This document shows positions 55,789-64,000 of a stretch of 64,000 nucleotides of DNA, one piece after another (the stretch's first letter is position 1; every line of letters starts with the position of its first letter). Made by a program: the position numbers and the translations under genes. Where the stretch lies: positions 6,200,501 to 6,264,500 of the forward strand of contig NZ_CP120742.1 in NCBI RefSeq assembly GCF_029581275.1, read 5' to 3'. The notes beneath the pieces are model-generated. The model made no database searches, was not told the DNA's origin, and saw only the letters and a program-made list of their open reading frames with translations. Origin of the DNA: Micromonospora sp. WMMD1155. Lineage in GTDB: Bacteria > Actinomycetota > Actinomycetes > Mycobacteriales > Micromonosporaceae.

Positions 55789-56745
55789 TCAGTACCGAAG
55801 TGAGGCGAGATAGTCGAAGCCGACCCGGGCGGTGTCCAGGGCGTCGGCGGGGGAGCGTGGCGGGGTGCCCGCGTCGTCGCGCTCCACGATGTACTCCTCG
55901 ATGCCGGCCTCCCGCTCGTGCGCGAAGATCCGCCCGAAGTCGATCAGGCCGTCGCCGAGGTCGGCGAAACCGCCCTCGACGTCGAGGTCCTTGACGTGGA
56001 CCTGGCGGATCCGGCCACGGTTGGCCCGGATCACGTCGACCGGGTCGTGCGCACCGCGCCAGGTCCAGTAGAGGTCCAACTCGAAGTGGACGAGCCGCGG
56101 GTCGGTCTGCGCGGTGAGGATGTCGAACCCGGTCGAGCCGCCGGTCAGCGGCACGAACTCGAGCTGGTGGTTGTGGTAGCCGAAGTCGAGCCCGGCGCGC
56201 TCGGCGAGCCGCCCGGCCTTGTTCAGGTCCCGAGCCAGGGCACGGTAGACGGCGGGGTCCCGGATCGGCTGGCCGGCCGCGTCCCGACCGAAGTACGGGT
56301 GGACGATCTTCTTGCTGCCCACGACGTTCGCGTCCTCAAGGGCCTGTTCCCAGGTGGCGGCGTCGAACGGCTGCGGAATGCCGGTGTGCCCGGAGGTGGC
56401 GCGCAGCCCCGCCTCGTCGAGTGCCGCCCGGAACTCCGCGGCGGTGCGTCCGACGAAACCGGCGTGCTCCACCCGCCGATAGCCGATCCGGCGCAGCGCG
56501 TCCAACGTGCCGGGCAGGTCGGCGGCGAGCTGGTCGCGCAGCGTGTAGAGCTGGATGCTGATCCGGTCCACCGGCACCCGGCGCCGGCCCTGCGCAGATG
56601 CGGCGGGTGCGGCGCCGGCCGGCCCGGCGAGCAGACCGGCGGCGCCGACGGCGGCGGCGGAGACGGTCGCGGCGCGCAGCACTCCACGCCGGCTGACCGA
56701 CTCCGACGCCGGTGTCGGCTCCGGTCGGTTGATCTGTCGATCCAT
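55789..56745 (-). CDS. Tat-exported xylose-isomerase-like TIM-barrel protein
   Basis: 318 residues. An N-terminal Tat signal, SVSRRGVLRAATVSAAAVG, has the twin Arg. The mature part is the AP-endonuclease-2/sugar isomerase fold: ISIQLYTLRDQLAADLPG, VEHAGFVGRTAAEFRA, GLDFGYHNHQLEF with metal-binding residues, FELDLYWTWRGAHDP, IRQVHVKDLD and YIVERDDAG. It is first in a two-gene unit with the exported sugar dehydrogenase, suggesting joint action on an extracellular sugar or inositol-like compound. Confidence 0.9.
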   Translation of the reverse strand: MDRQINRPEPTPASESVSRRGVLRAATVSAAAVGAAGLLAGPAGAAPAASAQGRRRVPVDRISIQLYTLRDQLAADLPGTLDALRRIGYRRVEHAGFVGRTAAEFRAALDEAGLRATSGHTGIPQPFDAATWEQALEDANVVGSKKIVHPYFGRDAAGQPIRDPAVYRALARDLNKAGRLAERAGLDFGYHNHQLEFVPLTGGSTGFDILTAQTDPRLVHFELDLYWTWRGAHDPVDVIRANRGRIRQVHVKDLDVEGGFADLGDGLIDFGRIFAHEREAGIEEYIVERDDAGTPPRSPADALDTARVGFDYLASLRY

Positions 56746-57064
56746 GGTGGTGGTCCCTTCCTGACGGCTGGCACACCGTCGGCGGCGGTCGACCGGTCTG
56801 CCGTCGCCCGGGCGCGCCGAACCGGCCGGAGGCGGGCTCCGGCTGGACGATGACGGACGGCGCTCGGGTGCGGCCCGGCCCCGTCAGGAGCGGAACACGG
56901 CGACCCGGCAGGGGTGGCGGCAGGCTGATCGACTAATGGGCAACCCTCTATCTAGATCGTGACCCTACCCTTGCCTCCGGACGAAGGCAAAGCTTCGTCG
57001 CGTTCGGCAGAAGTTTCGCTCCAACTGACAAAAGCGAGCTGTCGAGGTGCGCCGGCCGGCATGA

Positions 57065-57109
57065 CCTCCTACTTCCGCGCCTCCTACCTCCGCGCCTCCT
57101 ACCTCCGCG
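57065..57109. repeat. Three 15-bp tandem repeats
   Basis: CCTCCTACTTCCGCG, then CCTCCTACCTCCGCG twice, at 57065, 57080 and 57095. All three are intergenic. Only one base differs between the units. Function unknown. Confidence 0.85.
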
Positions 57110-57181
57110 CCGGCGTCCGCGCCTTCGGCGCCCGAGGCGCGCCTCCGGGCGCGCGGGTCGCACGTTCGCCGCATCCTTCGG

Positions 57182-57264
57182 CCTTGATCCACTCGGTTTC
57201 GCCGATGTCGGGGTGTCCCCGGCGCTCGGATACCGCGATTTCGGCGAACCGGAGTGGATCAAGG
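57182..57264. repeat. Imperfect inverted repeat with CCTTGATCC ends
   Basis: The left arm starting CCTTGATCCACTCGG (57182) pairs with the right arm ending GAGTGGATCAAGG (57264) over about 36 bp with several mismatches. Size and ends match the style of the other intergenic inverted repeats here. It carries no coding region, and lies about 250 bp upstream of the L,D-transpeptidase. Confidence 0.75.
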
Positions 57265-57514
57265 GGGTACGCCGCCTTCGGCCCGGTTCACCTCAACCGC
57301 CGCGAGAGGGCGTCATCCGGACAGCCGGCGATGCTCGTCCCAGAGCGCGGCAAGCGGCACGACAGGGGCCGGTGAGCCCCTATGCCACCACGGGGAACAT
57401 TCTCGGAGAATCGTGCCGACAAATGCGCTGACAATTATTTCTGAATGCCGTAATCGCGCATGCCCGGGAAGCGAGAATGTCGGCATAGGGAAGCCGAAAA
57501 CGGGGGGACTGAAC

Positions 57515-58783
57515 ATGACGTGTAGGCGGCGATTGACGCTGTTGGCGGTAACCATCGCGGCCGCACCACTCGTCCTGGGTGGGTGCACCGCCGACCGGGA
57601 GTCCGCGACCGGCTCGGCCAAGAAGCACGCCGCCCCGCCGGAGCTCGCGGTCACACCGGGGGACAAGACCCGGGACGTGCCGGTCAGCGCCGAGGTGGGC
57701 ACCGTGGTCAAGGGAGGGCGGGTCACCGGCGTACGGCTGACCGACGACAAGGGCAAGCAGGTCAACGCCGAGCCGCGCGAGGACGGGTCGGGCTGGGTAC
57801 CGACCGCTCCGCTGCAACCGAAACGGACCTACACCGCCGAGGTGACAGCCACCGGTGACTCCGGTGCCACCACCACGCGCACCACCACCTTCACCACCAT
57901 GGCCAAATCGACCAAACCGCAGGTCACCAGCACCCTCTATTTCGTCGGTAATCGGACGTACGGAACGGCCATGCCGGTTACCGTCGCGTTCGACCCGGGA
58001 ATTCCGAAAGAGGCCAGAGCGGATGTTCAACGGCGCTTGTTCGTGAAGACGAATCCTCCGCAGCCCGGCACCTGGTCATGGCTTGAGGACGGCACTCAGG
58101 TCTATTACCGGGCCCCCGATTTCTGGAAGCCGGGTACGACGATCAGCGTCCGGGCCGGTCTGGAGGGCCTGCCGATCGGCAAGGACAAGGTCGGTGACGC
58201 CGAGCGGACCGCGACGTCCAAGATCGGGCGACAGGTGTCGCTGGAGATCGACAACGCGACCAAGCAGATGACGGTCCTGCAGGACGGCAAACAGGTCCGT
58301 CGGATCCCGGTCAGCCTGGGCAAGCCGAGCACGCCGAGTTCGAGCGGCAAGATGGTGATCATGGAGAAGCACGAGCGGACCACCTTCGACACCCGCGGAG
58401 AGCCCAACGGCGGCTACGTGGTCGACGTCGACGACGCTCAGCGCTACACCTGGGGCGGCGAGTTCATCCACTCCGCCCCCTGGTCGGAGGGGGACCAGGG
58501 CAACACGAACGTCTCACACGGCTGCGCCAACGTCTCCGCGACCGCGGCTGACTGGTTGATGGGGGTGACCCAGGTCGGTGACCTCGTCACCGTGAAGGGC
58601 ACGGAGGTGGAGCTGCAACCGGGCAACGGCTGGACGGCCTGGAACGTGAGCTGGGACGAGTTCGTCCGAGGCAGCGCGTTGCCGGTGCCGCCGGGGCTCA
58701 AGCCCGCCCCGCTCGCTCCGGCCCACCCGGGCGCCGTGGCCGGCGGCTCGCCCGCCCCGGCACCCTCGGTCAGCGGTCGCTGA
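57515..58783 (+). CDS. L,D-transpeptidase lipoprotein (LdtMt2-like)
   Basis: 422 residues from ATG 57515. Lipobox: PLVLGGCTADRE, so the protein is anchored by a diacylated Cys. Two Ig-like domains (about 45-150 and 150-265) are followed by a YkuD domain with the catalytic motif IHSAPWSEGDQGNTNVSHGC, in which His and Cys are conserved, and a C-terminal WNVSWDEFVRG segment. It cross-links peptidoglycan 3-3. The Pro/Ala-rich tail is long. Overall layout matches mycobacterial LdtMt2. Stop abuts the convergent gene with no gap. Confidence 0.95.
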   Translation: MTCRRRLTLLAVTIAAAPLVLGGCTADRESATGSAKKHAAPPELAVTPGDKTRDVPVSAEVGTVVKGGRVTGVRLTDDKGKQVNAEPREDGSGWVPTAPLQPKRTYTAEVTATGDSGATTTRTTTFTTMAKSTKPQVTSTLYFVGNRTYGTAMPVTVAFDPGIPKEARADVQRRLFVKTNPPQPGTWSWLEDGTQVYYRAPDFWKPGTTISVRAGLEGLPIGKDKVGDAERTATSKIGRQVSLEIDNATKQMTVLQDGKQVRRIPVSLGKPSTPSSSGKMVIMEKHERTTFDTRGEPNGGYVVDVDDAQRYTWGGEFIHSAPWSEGDQGNTNVSHGCANVSATAADWLMGVTQVGDLVTVKGTEVELQPGNGWTAWNVSWDEFVRGSALPVPPGLKPAPLAPAHPGAVAGGSPAPAPSVSGR

Positions 58784-59860
58784 TCACACCGTCGGCTCAC
58801 CGGGCCGGTCCGCCACGAGCGGGCCGGCCCACCCCAGGGGTACGCGGGCCACTCCCGGCCCGATCAGGCTGCCCAGCCAGAGGTGGTCACCGTGCTGGCG
58901 TACCCCGGTGATCATCCAGTAGTGCCCGTTCGGGCCGTGCAGCGTCCGGCGGACCCTGCCGTCGCCGTCGACGAGCGCCACCAGCCCGTAGCGGCGGGGC
59001 TGCGGCTGCATCGCGTCGGGCAGTAACGCGGCGAGCTGGCGCAGTCGCGGGTGCGGCAGCAGCCGCTCGGCGATCGGCACCCGAGGACTGGGCAACGCTA
59101 TCCAGTACGTGCCGTCGCCCACGGCGGCGAGATTGTCCGGGTACGCGGGCAGGTCGGCCAGAACCCGCACGCCGCCGCCCAACTCGACGCGGAGCAGACG
59201 GTGGGTGCTGGTCTCCACGAGCATCAGGGCCGACTCGTCCGGCGTCAGCGCGATGCCGTTGGGGAAGTACAGCCCGTCGGCCACCACCTCGGTGCGGCGG
59301 CTGCCCGGCCGGTGGGCCAGCACCCGGCCGTTGGGGCGGTGCTCCAGCAGGTCCCGCTTCCAGTGCGAGACGGGGAACCGGTCGGAGGAGTCGGTGAAGT
59401 AGACGGTGCCGTCGCGGGCCACCGTCGCGTTGTTGGCCAGGTGCACCGGGGGTGCGGTCCCGGTCAGTTCGTGCACCGCGCCGTCCGGGGTGACCCGCAG
59501 CAACCCGCGGTACGCGTCGCACACCACCAGCGCCTCACCGGACGGGTCCGCCTCGATGCCGAGCGGCCGGCCGCCGGTCTCGGCCAGCAGCCGGGGTCGG
59601 GTGCCGGCCGGCGCGTCGACCGGCCACCACCAGAGCCGACCCTCCTCGTCGCCACTGATCACCCGGCCGGCGTCGTCGACCAGCACGTCCTCCGGGCCGA
59701 CGGCCCCCTCGGGGAGGGGCAGCAACTCGACGTGGTCGAGCCGACGGTCGGTGGGTGCCCACGCACCGGCCAGCGCCGGGGGAACCGTCGCGGGTTCGCG
59801 GACGGGGCGGATCAGCCGAGGCGGCCGCGGCCGGGGGATCAGCATCGGCCTATTCTCCAC
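58784..59860 (-). CDS. SMP-30/strictosidine-synthase-like beta-propeller
   Basis: 358 residues from GTG 59860 (ATG 59845 also possible). Six-bladed propeller strands: GPEDVLVDDAGRVISGDEEGRLWWW, RPLGIEADPSGEALVVCDAYRGLLRV, NNATVARDGTVYFTDSSDRFP, GLYFPNGIALTPDESALMLVE and PAYPDNLAAVGDGTYWIAL. Family members are lactonases or other hydrolases. Plant strictosidine synthase is only a distant relative. No signal peptide. Codon 279 is TTA. Function unknown. Confidence 0.85.
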   Translation of the reverse strand: MENRPMLIPRPRPPRLIRPVREPATVPPALAGAWAPTDRRLDHVELLPLPEGAVGPEDVLVDDAGRVISGDEEGRLWWWPVDAPAGTRPRLLAETGGRPLGIEADPSGEALVVCDAYRGLLRVTPDGAVHELTGTAPPVHLANNATVARDGTVYFTDSSDRFPVSHWKRDLLEHRPNGRVLAHRPGSRRTEVVADGLYFPNGIALTPDESALMLVETSTHRLLRVELGGGVRVLADLPAYPDNLAAVGDGTYWIALPSPRVPIAERLLPHPRLRQLAALLPDAMQPQPRRYGLVALVDGDGRVRRTLHGPNGHYWMITGVRQHGDHLWLGSLIGPGVARVPLGWAGPLVADRPGEPTV

Positions 59861-60108
59861 CGCCCGGTGCCGGCTACCGTCGAGCAGCGCCGACGCGGCG
59901 CGCCGCGCACCTCGGTCGACGGCGGGCTGTCCCGGGTCCGGACCTCGACCCGCCGGAGCTGCTCAGCGCCCGGACGGAGCAGGGGTGGAGGCCCCCGAGC
60001 CTCCACCCCTAGGGGGATGAGCGCCACCTCGGGGTATGACCCTGGGCGTACCCGGAATCACTCCGCCGAGGGGCGAAACTGTCGGAGGTGGCGGCTAGAT
60101 TTCTTGGC

Positions 60109-60495
60109 ATGGGAGAGGGCAGCGACCGGCTCGACGTGCAGGTCAGCGTGGGTGACCAGGTGGTCGTCATGCGGGTGGCGGGCGAGATCGACATCGCCAC
60201 GGTGGCGGCGTTCCGGTCGGCGTTGTGGTCCGCGCCGGCTCGTCGGGTGATTCAGCTGGAGTTGTCCGATCTGCGGCTGCTCTCCGCCGCCGGCGTCCGC
60301 ACGCTGCTCGCCGCGCACCTGCGCGTCCGGGCCTGTGGTGGCGAGCTGGTCCTGGTCGACCCGACCCCGGTGGTGGCGCGGGTGCTGCGCGCCAGCGGTC
60401 TACACCGCGTGATGGAGATCCTGGAGCCGGCCAAGGTCGTCACGGCCGCGCGTCGCACCGGCGCGGCGACGGCGGACCTGCAGTTGGCCGCCTGA
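60109..60495 (+). CDS. STAS-domain anti-sigma factor antagonist
   Basis: 128 residues from ATG 60109 (GTG 60088 is an alternative). A single STAS domain: VVVMRVAGEIDIATVAAFRSAL, LSDLRLLSAAGVRTLLAAH with the phosphorylatable Ser, and GLHRVMEIL. It would bind an anti-sigma kinase when unphosphorylated. No partner kinase or sigma factor is encoded nearby, so the partner is elsewhere. Confidence 0.9.
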   Translation: MGEGSDRLDVQVSVGDQVVVMRVAGEIDIATVAAFRSALWSAPARRVIQLELSDLRLLSAAGVRTLLAAHLRVRACGGELVLVDPTPVVARVLRASGLHRVMEILEPAKVVTAARRTGAATADLQLAA

Positions 60496-60554
60496 TCCGC
60501 CCGGTCCGGCGTGGCGCGGGGTCGCCGGCGTGAGCCGACGACCCCGCGACCCGG

Positions 60555-60947
60555 TCAGCGCACGCCGAGCAGGTCCACGACGAAGATCAGCGTCTCGCCG
60601 GGCTTGATGACACCGGCCGCGCCCCGGTCGCCGTACCCGAGGTGTGGCGGGATGGTCAGACGGCGACGGCCGCCGACGCGCATGCCGACCACGCCCTGGT
60701 CCCAGCCGGCGATGACCTGACCGCCGCCGAGCGGGAACTCGAACGCCTGGCCACGGTTCCAGGACGAGTCGAACTCGCCGCCGGTGGAGTGCGACACGCC
60801 GACGTAGTGCACGCTGACCAGTTGGCCGGCCTCCGCCTGCGGGCCGTCGCCCACGGTGATGTCCTCGATCACGAGGTCGGCGGGCGGTGCACCCTCGATC
60901 GGACCCACCTCGGGCTTGCCGGATCGGGCGCCTGCTGCCTGGTTCAT
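60555..60947 (-). CDS. FKBP-type peptidyl-prolyl isomerase
   Basis: 130 residues, one FKBP domain: VSVHYVGVSHSTGGEFDSSW, AFEFPLGGGQVIAGWDQGVVGM, RLTIPPHLGYGDRGAAGVIKPGETLIFVVDLL. Active-site Tyr, Asp, Trp and Phe positions are kept. Cytoplasmic, as no signal is present. General protein-folding help. Stand-alone gene. Confidence 0.96.
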   Translation of the reverse strand: MNQAAGARSGKPEVGPIEGAPPADLVIEDITVGDGPQAEAGQLVSVHYVGVSHSTGGEFDSSWNRGQAFEFPLGGGQVIAGWDQGVVGMRVGGRRRLTIPPHLGYGDRGAAGVIKPGETLIFVVDLLGVR

Positions 60948-61186
60948 GCGGGGATCTCCTGCCGTGTCGGATGATGTGTCCGGTCACCGTCGATCCTGCC
61001 GGATCGCACCTCACCGATGTGCGGCGGACCCGCTACCTGCTCGATCGCGCCCGTGCGCCCCCGCACACAGCTCTGCGGGGAGTGCACGAGCCGCGCGGCG
61101 CGGGAGAGCGGGGCGGCGGGGTCCGTCAACGGGTCGGCGGGCGTCACCGGGGGTGGTGACGCCCGCTCAGGGGTGGTGCGTGGTGG

Positions 61187-61586
61187 TCAGCGCAGCCGGG
61201 GCAGCCGCTGGACGACGGGCAGCGTCGCCCACACCCGGCCGAGGCCCCAGGTGTGGCCGGCGTCGACCAGTGCCAGGATCGCCGACACCGCGGCGTAGAT
61301 CAGGTGGTCGTCCATGAAGGGGTTGTTCTCCGGTGGCAGGACGGCGGTCCACATCAGGACCAGCAGCAGCCCACCGGTCACGGCGGCGATCCGCATGCCG
61401 ATGCCGAGCAGCAGGGCGACACCGATCCCGGCCAGGCCGACCATGAACAGCCAGTCCGCCCAGGCGGCACCGGCGATCCCGGTGTACGGGTCCGTGCACG
61501 GCCGGTCACCCGAAGGTAAGGAAACCCCTGGTGGGGCTGCCCCCGTTGATCCAGGCGTTCTTCGACTCGGTGGCCATCCCGAGGGC
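61187..61586 (-). pseudogene. Decayed DoxX-family membrane protein gene
   Basis: Two pieces of one DoxX protein lie in different frames on the minus strand. The upstream piece (about 61586-61509) reads ALGMATESKNAWINGGSPTR and then GFLTFG, followed by a stop. The downstream piece (61507-61187) continues in another frame with DRPCTDPYTGIAGAAWADWL and a membrane-spanning remainder to LPRLR. One extra base near 61508 joins them. The N-terminal helix expected before ALGM is missing. So the gene has a frameshift and a lost start, unless the frameshift is a sequencing error and another start exists. Confidence 0.75.
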
Positions 61587-61745
61587 CGACCGACCGCGTC
61601 GACCCGGGGCCTTGGACCCTCTTGCGTCCGGCTGAGCCGGGTTCGCGGGACCGCCGACGCGGAGTCGGCCGGTCGCCTAGGCTCGGGGAGCGGTCGCCCG
61701 GCGGGGTGACGGGCGATGCACCGTGGTCGGCGCGGGAGGGCTTCG

Positions 61746-62687
61746 GTGGCGGAGGCGACGGTCACGATCCCGCTGTGGGCCTGGGCGGCGGTCGGCGCGG
61801 TGATCGCCGTGATGCTCGCCGTGGACGTGCTCCTGCACCGCGACAACCACGTCATCGAGCTGCGCGAGGCGCTGCTGTGGAGCGCCGTGTGGATCGGCGC
61901 GGGCCTGCTGTTCGGGTTGGTCGTCTGGTGGGGCCTCGGCGGCGACCCGGCCATCGCCTACTTCTCCGGCTATCTGCTGGAGAAGGCGCTCTCGGTGGAC
62001 AACGTGTTCGTCTTCGCCCTGCTCTTCGGCTACTTCCAGGTACCGCCCGGCTACCAGCACAAGGTGCTGTTCTGGGGGGTCGTGGGGGCGCTCGTCTTCC
62101 GTCTGCTGTTCATCTTCGCCGGTGCCGAGTTGCTGGACCGGCTCACCTGGGCCGGGTTCGTGCTGGGCGCGTTCCTGATCTGGACCGGCTGGCGGCTCGC
62201 CGTACGCGGGAAGCCGGACGTCGACCCGGAACGCAACGTCGCGGTCCGGCTGTTCCGGAGGCTGGTACCCACCGACGCGCGCTACCACGGCGACCGGTTC
62301 ACGGCCCGGGTGGCCGACCGGCGTGTCGCGACGCTGCTGCTGGTGGCGCTCGTCGCCATCGAGGCCACCGACGTGGTGTTCGCCATCGACTCGGTGGCGG
62401 CGATCCTCGCCATCACCACGAACACCTTCCTGGTCTGGACGGCCACCGCGTTCGCCGTGCTGGGACTGCGCAGCCTCTACTTCTGCCTCGCCGGTCTGCT
62501 GCGCCATTTCGGCTACCTGCGGTACGGGCTGGCGTTCCTGCTGGCCTTCGCCGGGTTGAAGCTCATCCTCGCCGAGACGCCGGTGGGCAAACTGCCGGTC
62601 TGGTTGACCCTCGCGGTGGTGGTGCTGACCCTGGTGATCGCCATCGGCGCCAGCGTCCTCGCCGCGCGACGCGCCCCGGCCGGCTGA
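61746..62687 (+). CDS. TerC-family membrane protein
   Basis: 313 residues from GTG 61746 behind GGGAGGG. About eight transmembrane helices: IPLWAWAAVGAVIAVMLAVD, YLLEKALSVDNVFVFALLF (the TerC signature), FWGVVGALVFRLLFIFAGAE, and ATDVVFAIDSVAAILAITTN as the second conserved acidic block. TerC proteins are linked to metal-ion export and tellurium resistance. No ter genes are adjacent, so a general metal role is more likely. Confidence 0.95.
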   Translation: MAEATVTIPLWAWAAVGAVIAVMLAVDVLLHRDNHVIELREALLWSAVWIGAGLLFGLVVWWGLGGDPAIAYFSGYLLEKALSVDNVFVFALLFGYFQVPPGYQHKVLFWGVVGALVFRLLFIFAGAELLDRLTWAGFVLGAFLIWTGWRLAVRGKPDVDPERNVAVRLFRRLVPTDARYHGDRFTARVADRRVATLLLVALVAIEATDVVFAIDSVAAILAITTNTFLVWTATAFAVLGLRSLYFCLAGLLRHFGYLRYGLAFLLAFAGLKLILAETPVGKLPVWLTLAVVVLTLVIAIGASVLAARRAPAG

Positions 62688-62696
62688 CGCGTCGGG

Positions 62697-63422
62697 TCAA
62701 CCGGCCCGTACCGGCCGGGACAGCTGGTCGGCCAGGAGCGCGGGCGCCTCGGCCAGCGAGGGGCCGTACCAGGTGAGGTGCCGGCCGGAAAGAAGGGCAC
62801 ACGGTACGCCGGGGAACGCCTCGGGCCCGTCGTCCGCGGTGAACCGGTACGGCTCGTCGGGCAGCACCACCAGGTCGGGCTGCCGTTCGCGCAGCGCGGC
62901 GATCGTGGGGCGGGGATAGCGCTCCGGGTGCTCGTCGTAGGCGTTGACCACGCCGAGTCGACGCAGCACGTCACCGGCGAACGTGTCGCCGCCGAGCACC
63001 ACCCACGGCCGCCGCCACACCGGCACCACCGCCCGGGCCGACGGTGTCGGCCGGGGTGGCTCGGCCCAGGCCCGCCTTGCGGCGCGCAGCCAGGTCGGCT
63101 CCGTCGGGGCACCCAGCTCTGTGAGCAGGTCGCCCAGCTCGGTCAACGCGCCGGCCACGGTGCGCGGATAGGTGACCCGCACCGGTACGCCGGCCGCCCG
63201 CAGCGCCTCCGCATCGGCCCGGCGGTTCTCCTCCACGTTGAGCAGCACCAGGTCCGGCCGCAACGCACGGACCCGGTCCAGGTCCGGGTACTTGCTGCCG
63301 CCGACCCGGGCGACGTCGAGCCCGGCCGGGTGACTGCACCAGTCGGTGGCCCCGACCAGCGCTCCGGGCAGGGTCAACGCCACCGCCTCGGTCAGTGACG
63401 GCACCAACGACACCACCCGCAT
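62697..63422 (-). CDS. Helical-backbone metal receptor (BtuF-like), no signal peptide
   Basis: 241 residues from ATG 63422 behind GGGAGGTAC. MRVVSLVPSLTEAVALTL, then DLDRVRALRPDLVLLNVEENRR, VLGGDTFAGDVLRRLGVVNAYD and ALRERQPDLVVLPDEPYRF. It is the two-lobe fold of cobalamin/iron-siderophore binding proteins. There is no signal peptide or lipobox, so it is cytoplasmic, as in a known actinobacterial subgroup. It does not sit beside an ABC transporter. Role unknown. Confidence 0.85.
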   Translation of the reverse strand: MRVVSLVPSLTEAVALTLPGALVGATDWCSHPAGLDVARVGGSKYPDLDRVRALRPDLVLLNVEENRRADAEALRAAGVPVRVTYPRTVAGALTELGDLLTELGAPTEPTWLRAARRAWAEPPRPTPSARAVVPVWRRPWVVLGGDTFAGDVLRRLGVVNAYDEHPERYPRPTIAALRERQPDLVVLPDEPYRFTADDGPEAFPGVPCALLSGRHLTWYGPSLAEAPALLADQLSRPVRAG

Positions 63423-63471
63423 CCGCGTACCTCCCGGCACTCATCATGCCGGTCCGGTCCACGCGGCAGGG

Positions 63472-64000
63472 TCAGGGCGGGCCGGGTTCGATCCGGGCGG
63501 TCACGTCGAGGTGCGCGGGGGCGCAGCCGGCTGTCGTCGCGAACCGGCGGACCGCGGCGTCGACGTGCTCGCGTACGCCGTCGGTCGGTGTGCCGGCCGC
63601 CACCTCCACCCGGATCCACACGTCGGGTCGCTGCGGTACGCCGGTGAGCACCACCCGGGCGCGGCGTACCCCGCAGTCACCGGTGGTCAGGTCCCGCTCC
63701 AGCGCGCCGACCAGCACCTCGGTGGCCAGGCGGGTACGGCCGGGGCGGTGGCCGGGGTGGCTCAGCACGCCGCGTAGCGCCCGGCGGGGTCGGCGCAGCT
63801 CACCCGCCAGCAGGCGCTGCCCGGCCAGCGCGGCGACCACTCCGGTGACCGCCGCGGCCAGCGTGCTCCACGGCGCGGCCGTCCGCCACGCGTCGAGGAG
63901 CGCCGGTCCGAGCAGTGTCGCGTGCGGATCGTCGGCGGGCAGCGTCCTGACGCTGACCCACAGCGCGGTCGTCCCGAACGCCACCAGCACCAGCGCGACG
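63472..64000 (-). CDS. Membrane protein, possibly Asp23/Gls24-associated (partial)
   Basis: The frame is open to the right edge. Visible residues include two hydrophobic segments (LVAFGTTALWVSV, STLAAAVTGVVAALAG) and a soluble C-terminal domain: TEVLVGALERDLTTGDCGVRRARV and WIRVEVAAGTPTDGVREHVDAAV. The latter resembles the Asp23/Gls24-related domain of AmaP/DUF6286-type proteins. The start is outside the window. Tentative. Confidence 0.5.
   Translation of the reverse strand, partial: VALVLVAFGTTALWVSVRTLPADDPHATLLGPALLDAWRTAAPWSTLAAAVTGVVAALAGQRLLAGELRRPRRALRGVLSHPGHRPGRTRLATEVLVGALERDLTTGDCGVRRARVVLTGVPQRPDVWIRVEVAAGTPTDGVREHVDAAVRRFATTAGCAPAHLDVTARIEPGPP

Larger units (their letters stand above)
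56746..57514. other. 769-bp gene-free region with repeats
   Basis: This stretch has no gene I can support. It holds three 15-bp tandem units (57065-57109), a long inverted repeat (57182-57264), and AT-richer DNA at 57420-57460, unusual in this window. CTGACA at 57428-57433 and CGTAAT at 57449-57454, 15 bp apart, could be the promoter of the L,D-transpeptidase gene. This is a weak match. Confidence 0.5.

Noticed and set aside
56953..57262. Arg/Gly-rich small proteins on the minus strand
   Set aside because: They arise from the 15-bp repeats and GC-rich DNA and show no start signals or family similarity.
61017..61186. Small genes between the FKBP gene and the DoxX remnant
   Set aside because: Short frames only, without ribosome-binding sites or recognisable domains.

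Overview
The window is very GC-rich actinomycete chromosomal DNA, most likely from Micromonospora or a close relative in the Micromonosporaceae. Supporting signs are third-position G/C codon use, many GTG starts, 4-bp stop/start overlaps (GTGA, ATGA), very rare TTA codons, and short inverted repeats ending in GATCATG or CTTGATCC between genes. No rRNA, tRNA, CRISPR array, phage block or transposase was seen. The genus is inferred from these features and not proven.

Positions 1-23,500 carry an aromatic (type II) polyketide gene cluster that runs off the left edge. A SARP regulator (290-1258, minus) diverges from a long operon: TcmI-type cyclase, a dedicated acetyl-CoA carboxylase (fused carboxyltransferase, BCCP, biotin carboxylase), an ACP fused to an aromatase/cyclase, cupin cyclase, KS-alpha, KS-beta and an ABM-type cyclase. 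This gene set resembles whiE/spore-pigment and pentangular systems. After a 380-bp gap comes a second set: an acyl ligase, an antisense PPTase, and one contiguous operon (12,277-23,499). That operon encodes two more ACPs, a KS with an altered active site, a half-KS protein, a second ligase, an intact KS, hydroxymandelate synthase, a PhyH-type Fe/2OG dioxygenase, a DUF3050 haem-oxygenase-fold protein, a pyruvate-dehydrogenase-like E1 alpha/beta pair and an ATP-grasp ligase. My reading is that the second set makes or activates an unusual, probably 4-hydroxyphenyl-derived, unit that joins the aromatic polyketide. The product is unknown to me. TTA codons in the SARP gene and in the fused carboxyltransferase gene suggest bldA-type developmental control.

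Positions 23,600-31,000 hold mostly secreted or accessory genes: an SGNH hydrolase, a secreted trypsin-fold protein that has lost all three catalytic residues, a sialidase-like protein, an MmcQ/YjbR protein, and an acyl ligase coupled to an MFS exporter. Positions 31,077-37,107 hold a secreted GDSL esterase and then an operon of P450, hormone-sensitive-lipase-type hydrolase, hydroxymandelate oxidase and an HpgT-like aminotransferase. With the hydroxymandelate synthase at 17.4 kb, these complete the 4-hydroxyphenylglycine route from 4-hydroxyphenylpyruvate, although no NRPS is visible.

From 37 to 64 kb the content is mainly housekeeping. It includes glyA under a ZTP riboswitch, a hemerythrin-like protein, nnrD, a histidine phosphatase, surface-sugar genes (GT39, GT2, epimerase, acyltransferase-3), a LigD-type polymerase, and an Lrp regulator divergent from a branched-chain keto-acid dehydrogenase operon. 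It also has a beta-helix protein, a sugar dehydrogenase with a Tat-exported isomerase-fold partner, an L,D-transpeptidase, an SMP-30-like protein, a STAS protein, an FKBP, a decayed DoxX gene, TerC, a BtuF-like protein and a partial membrane protein at the right edge.
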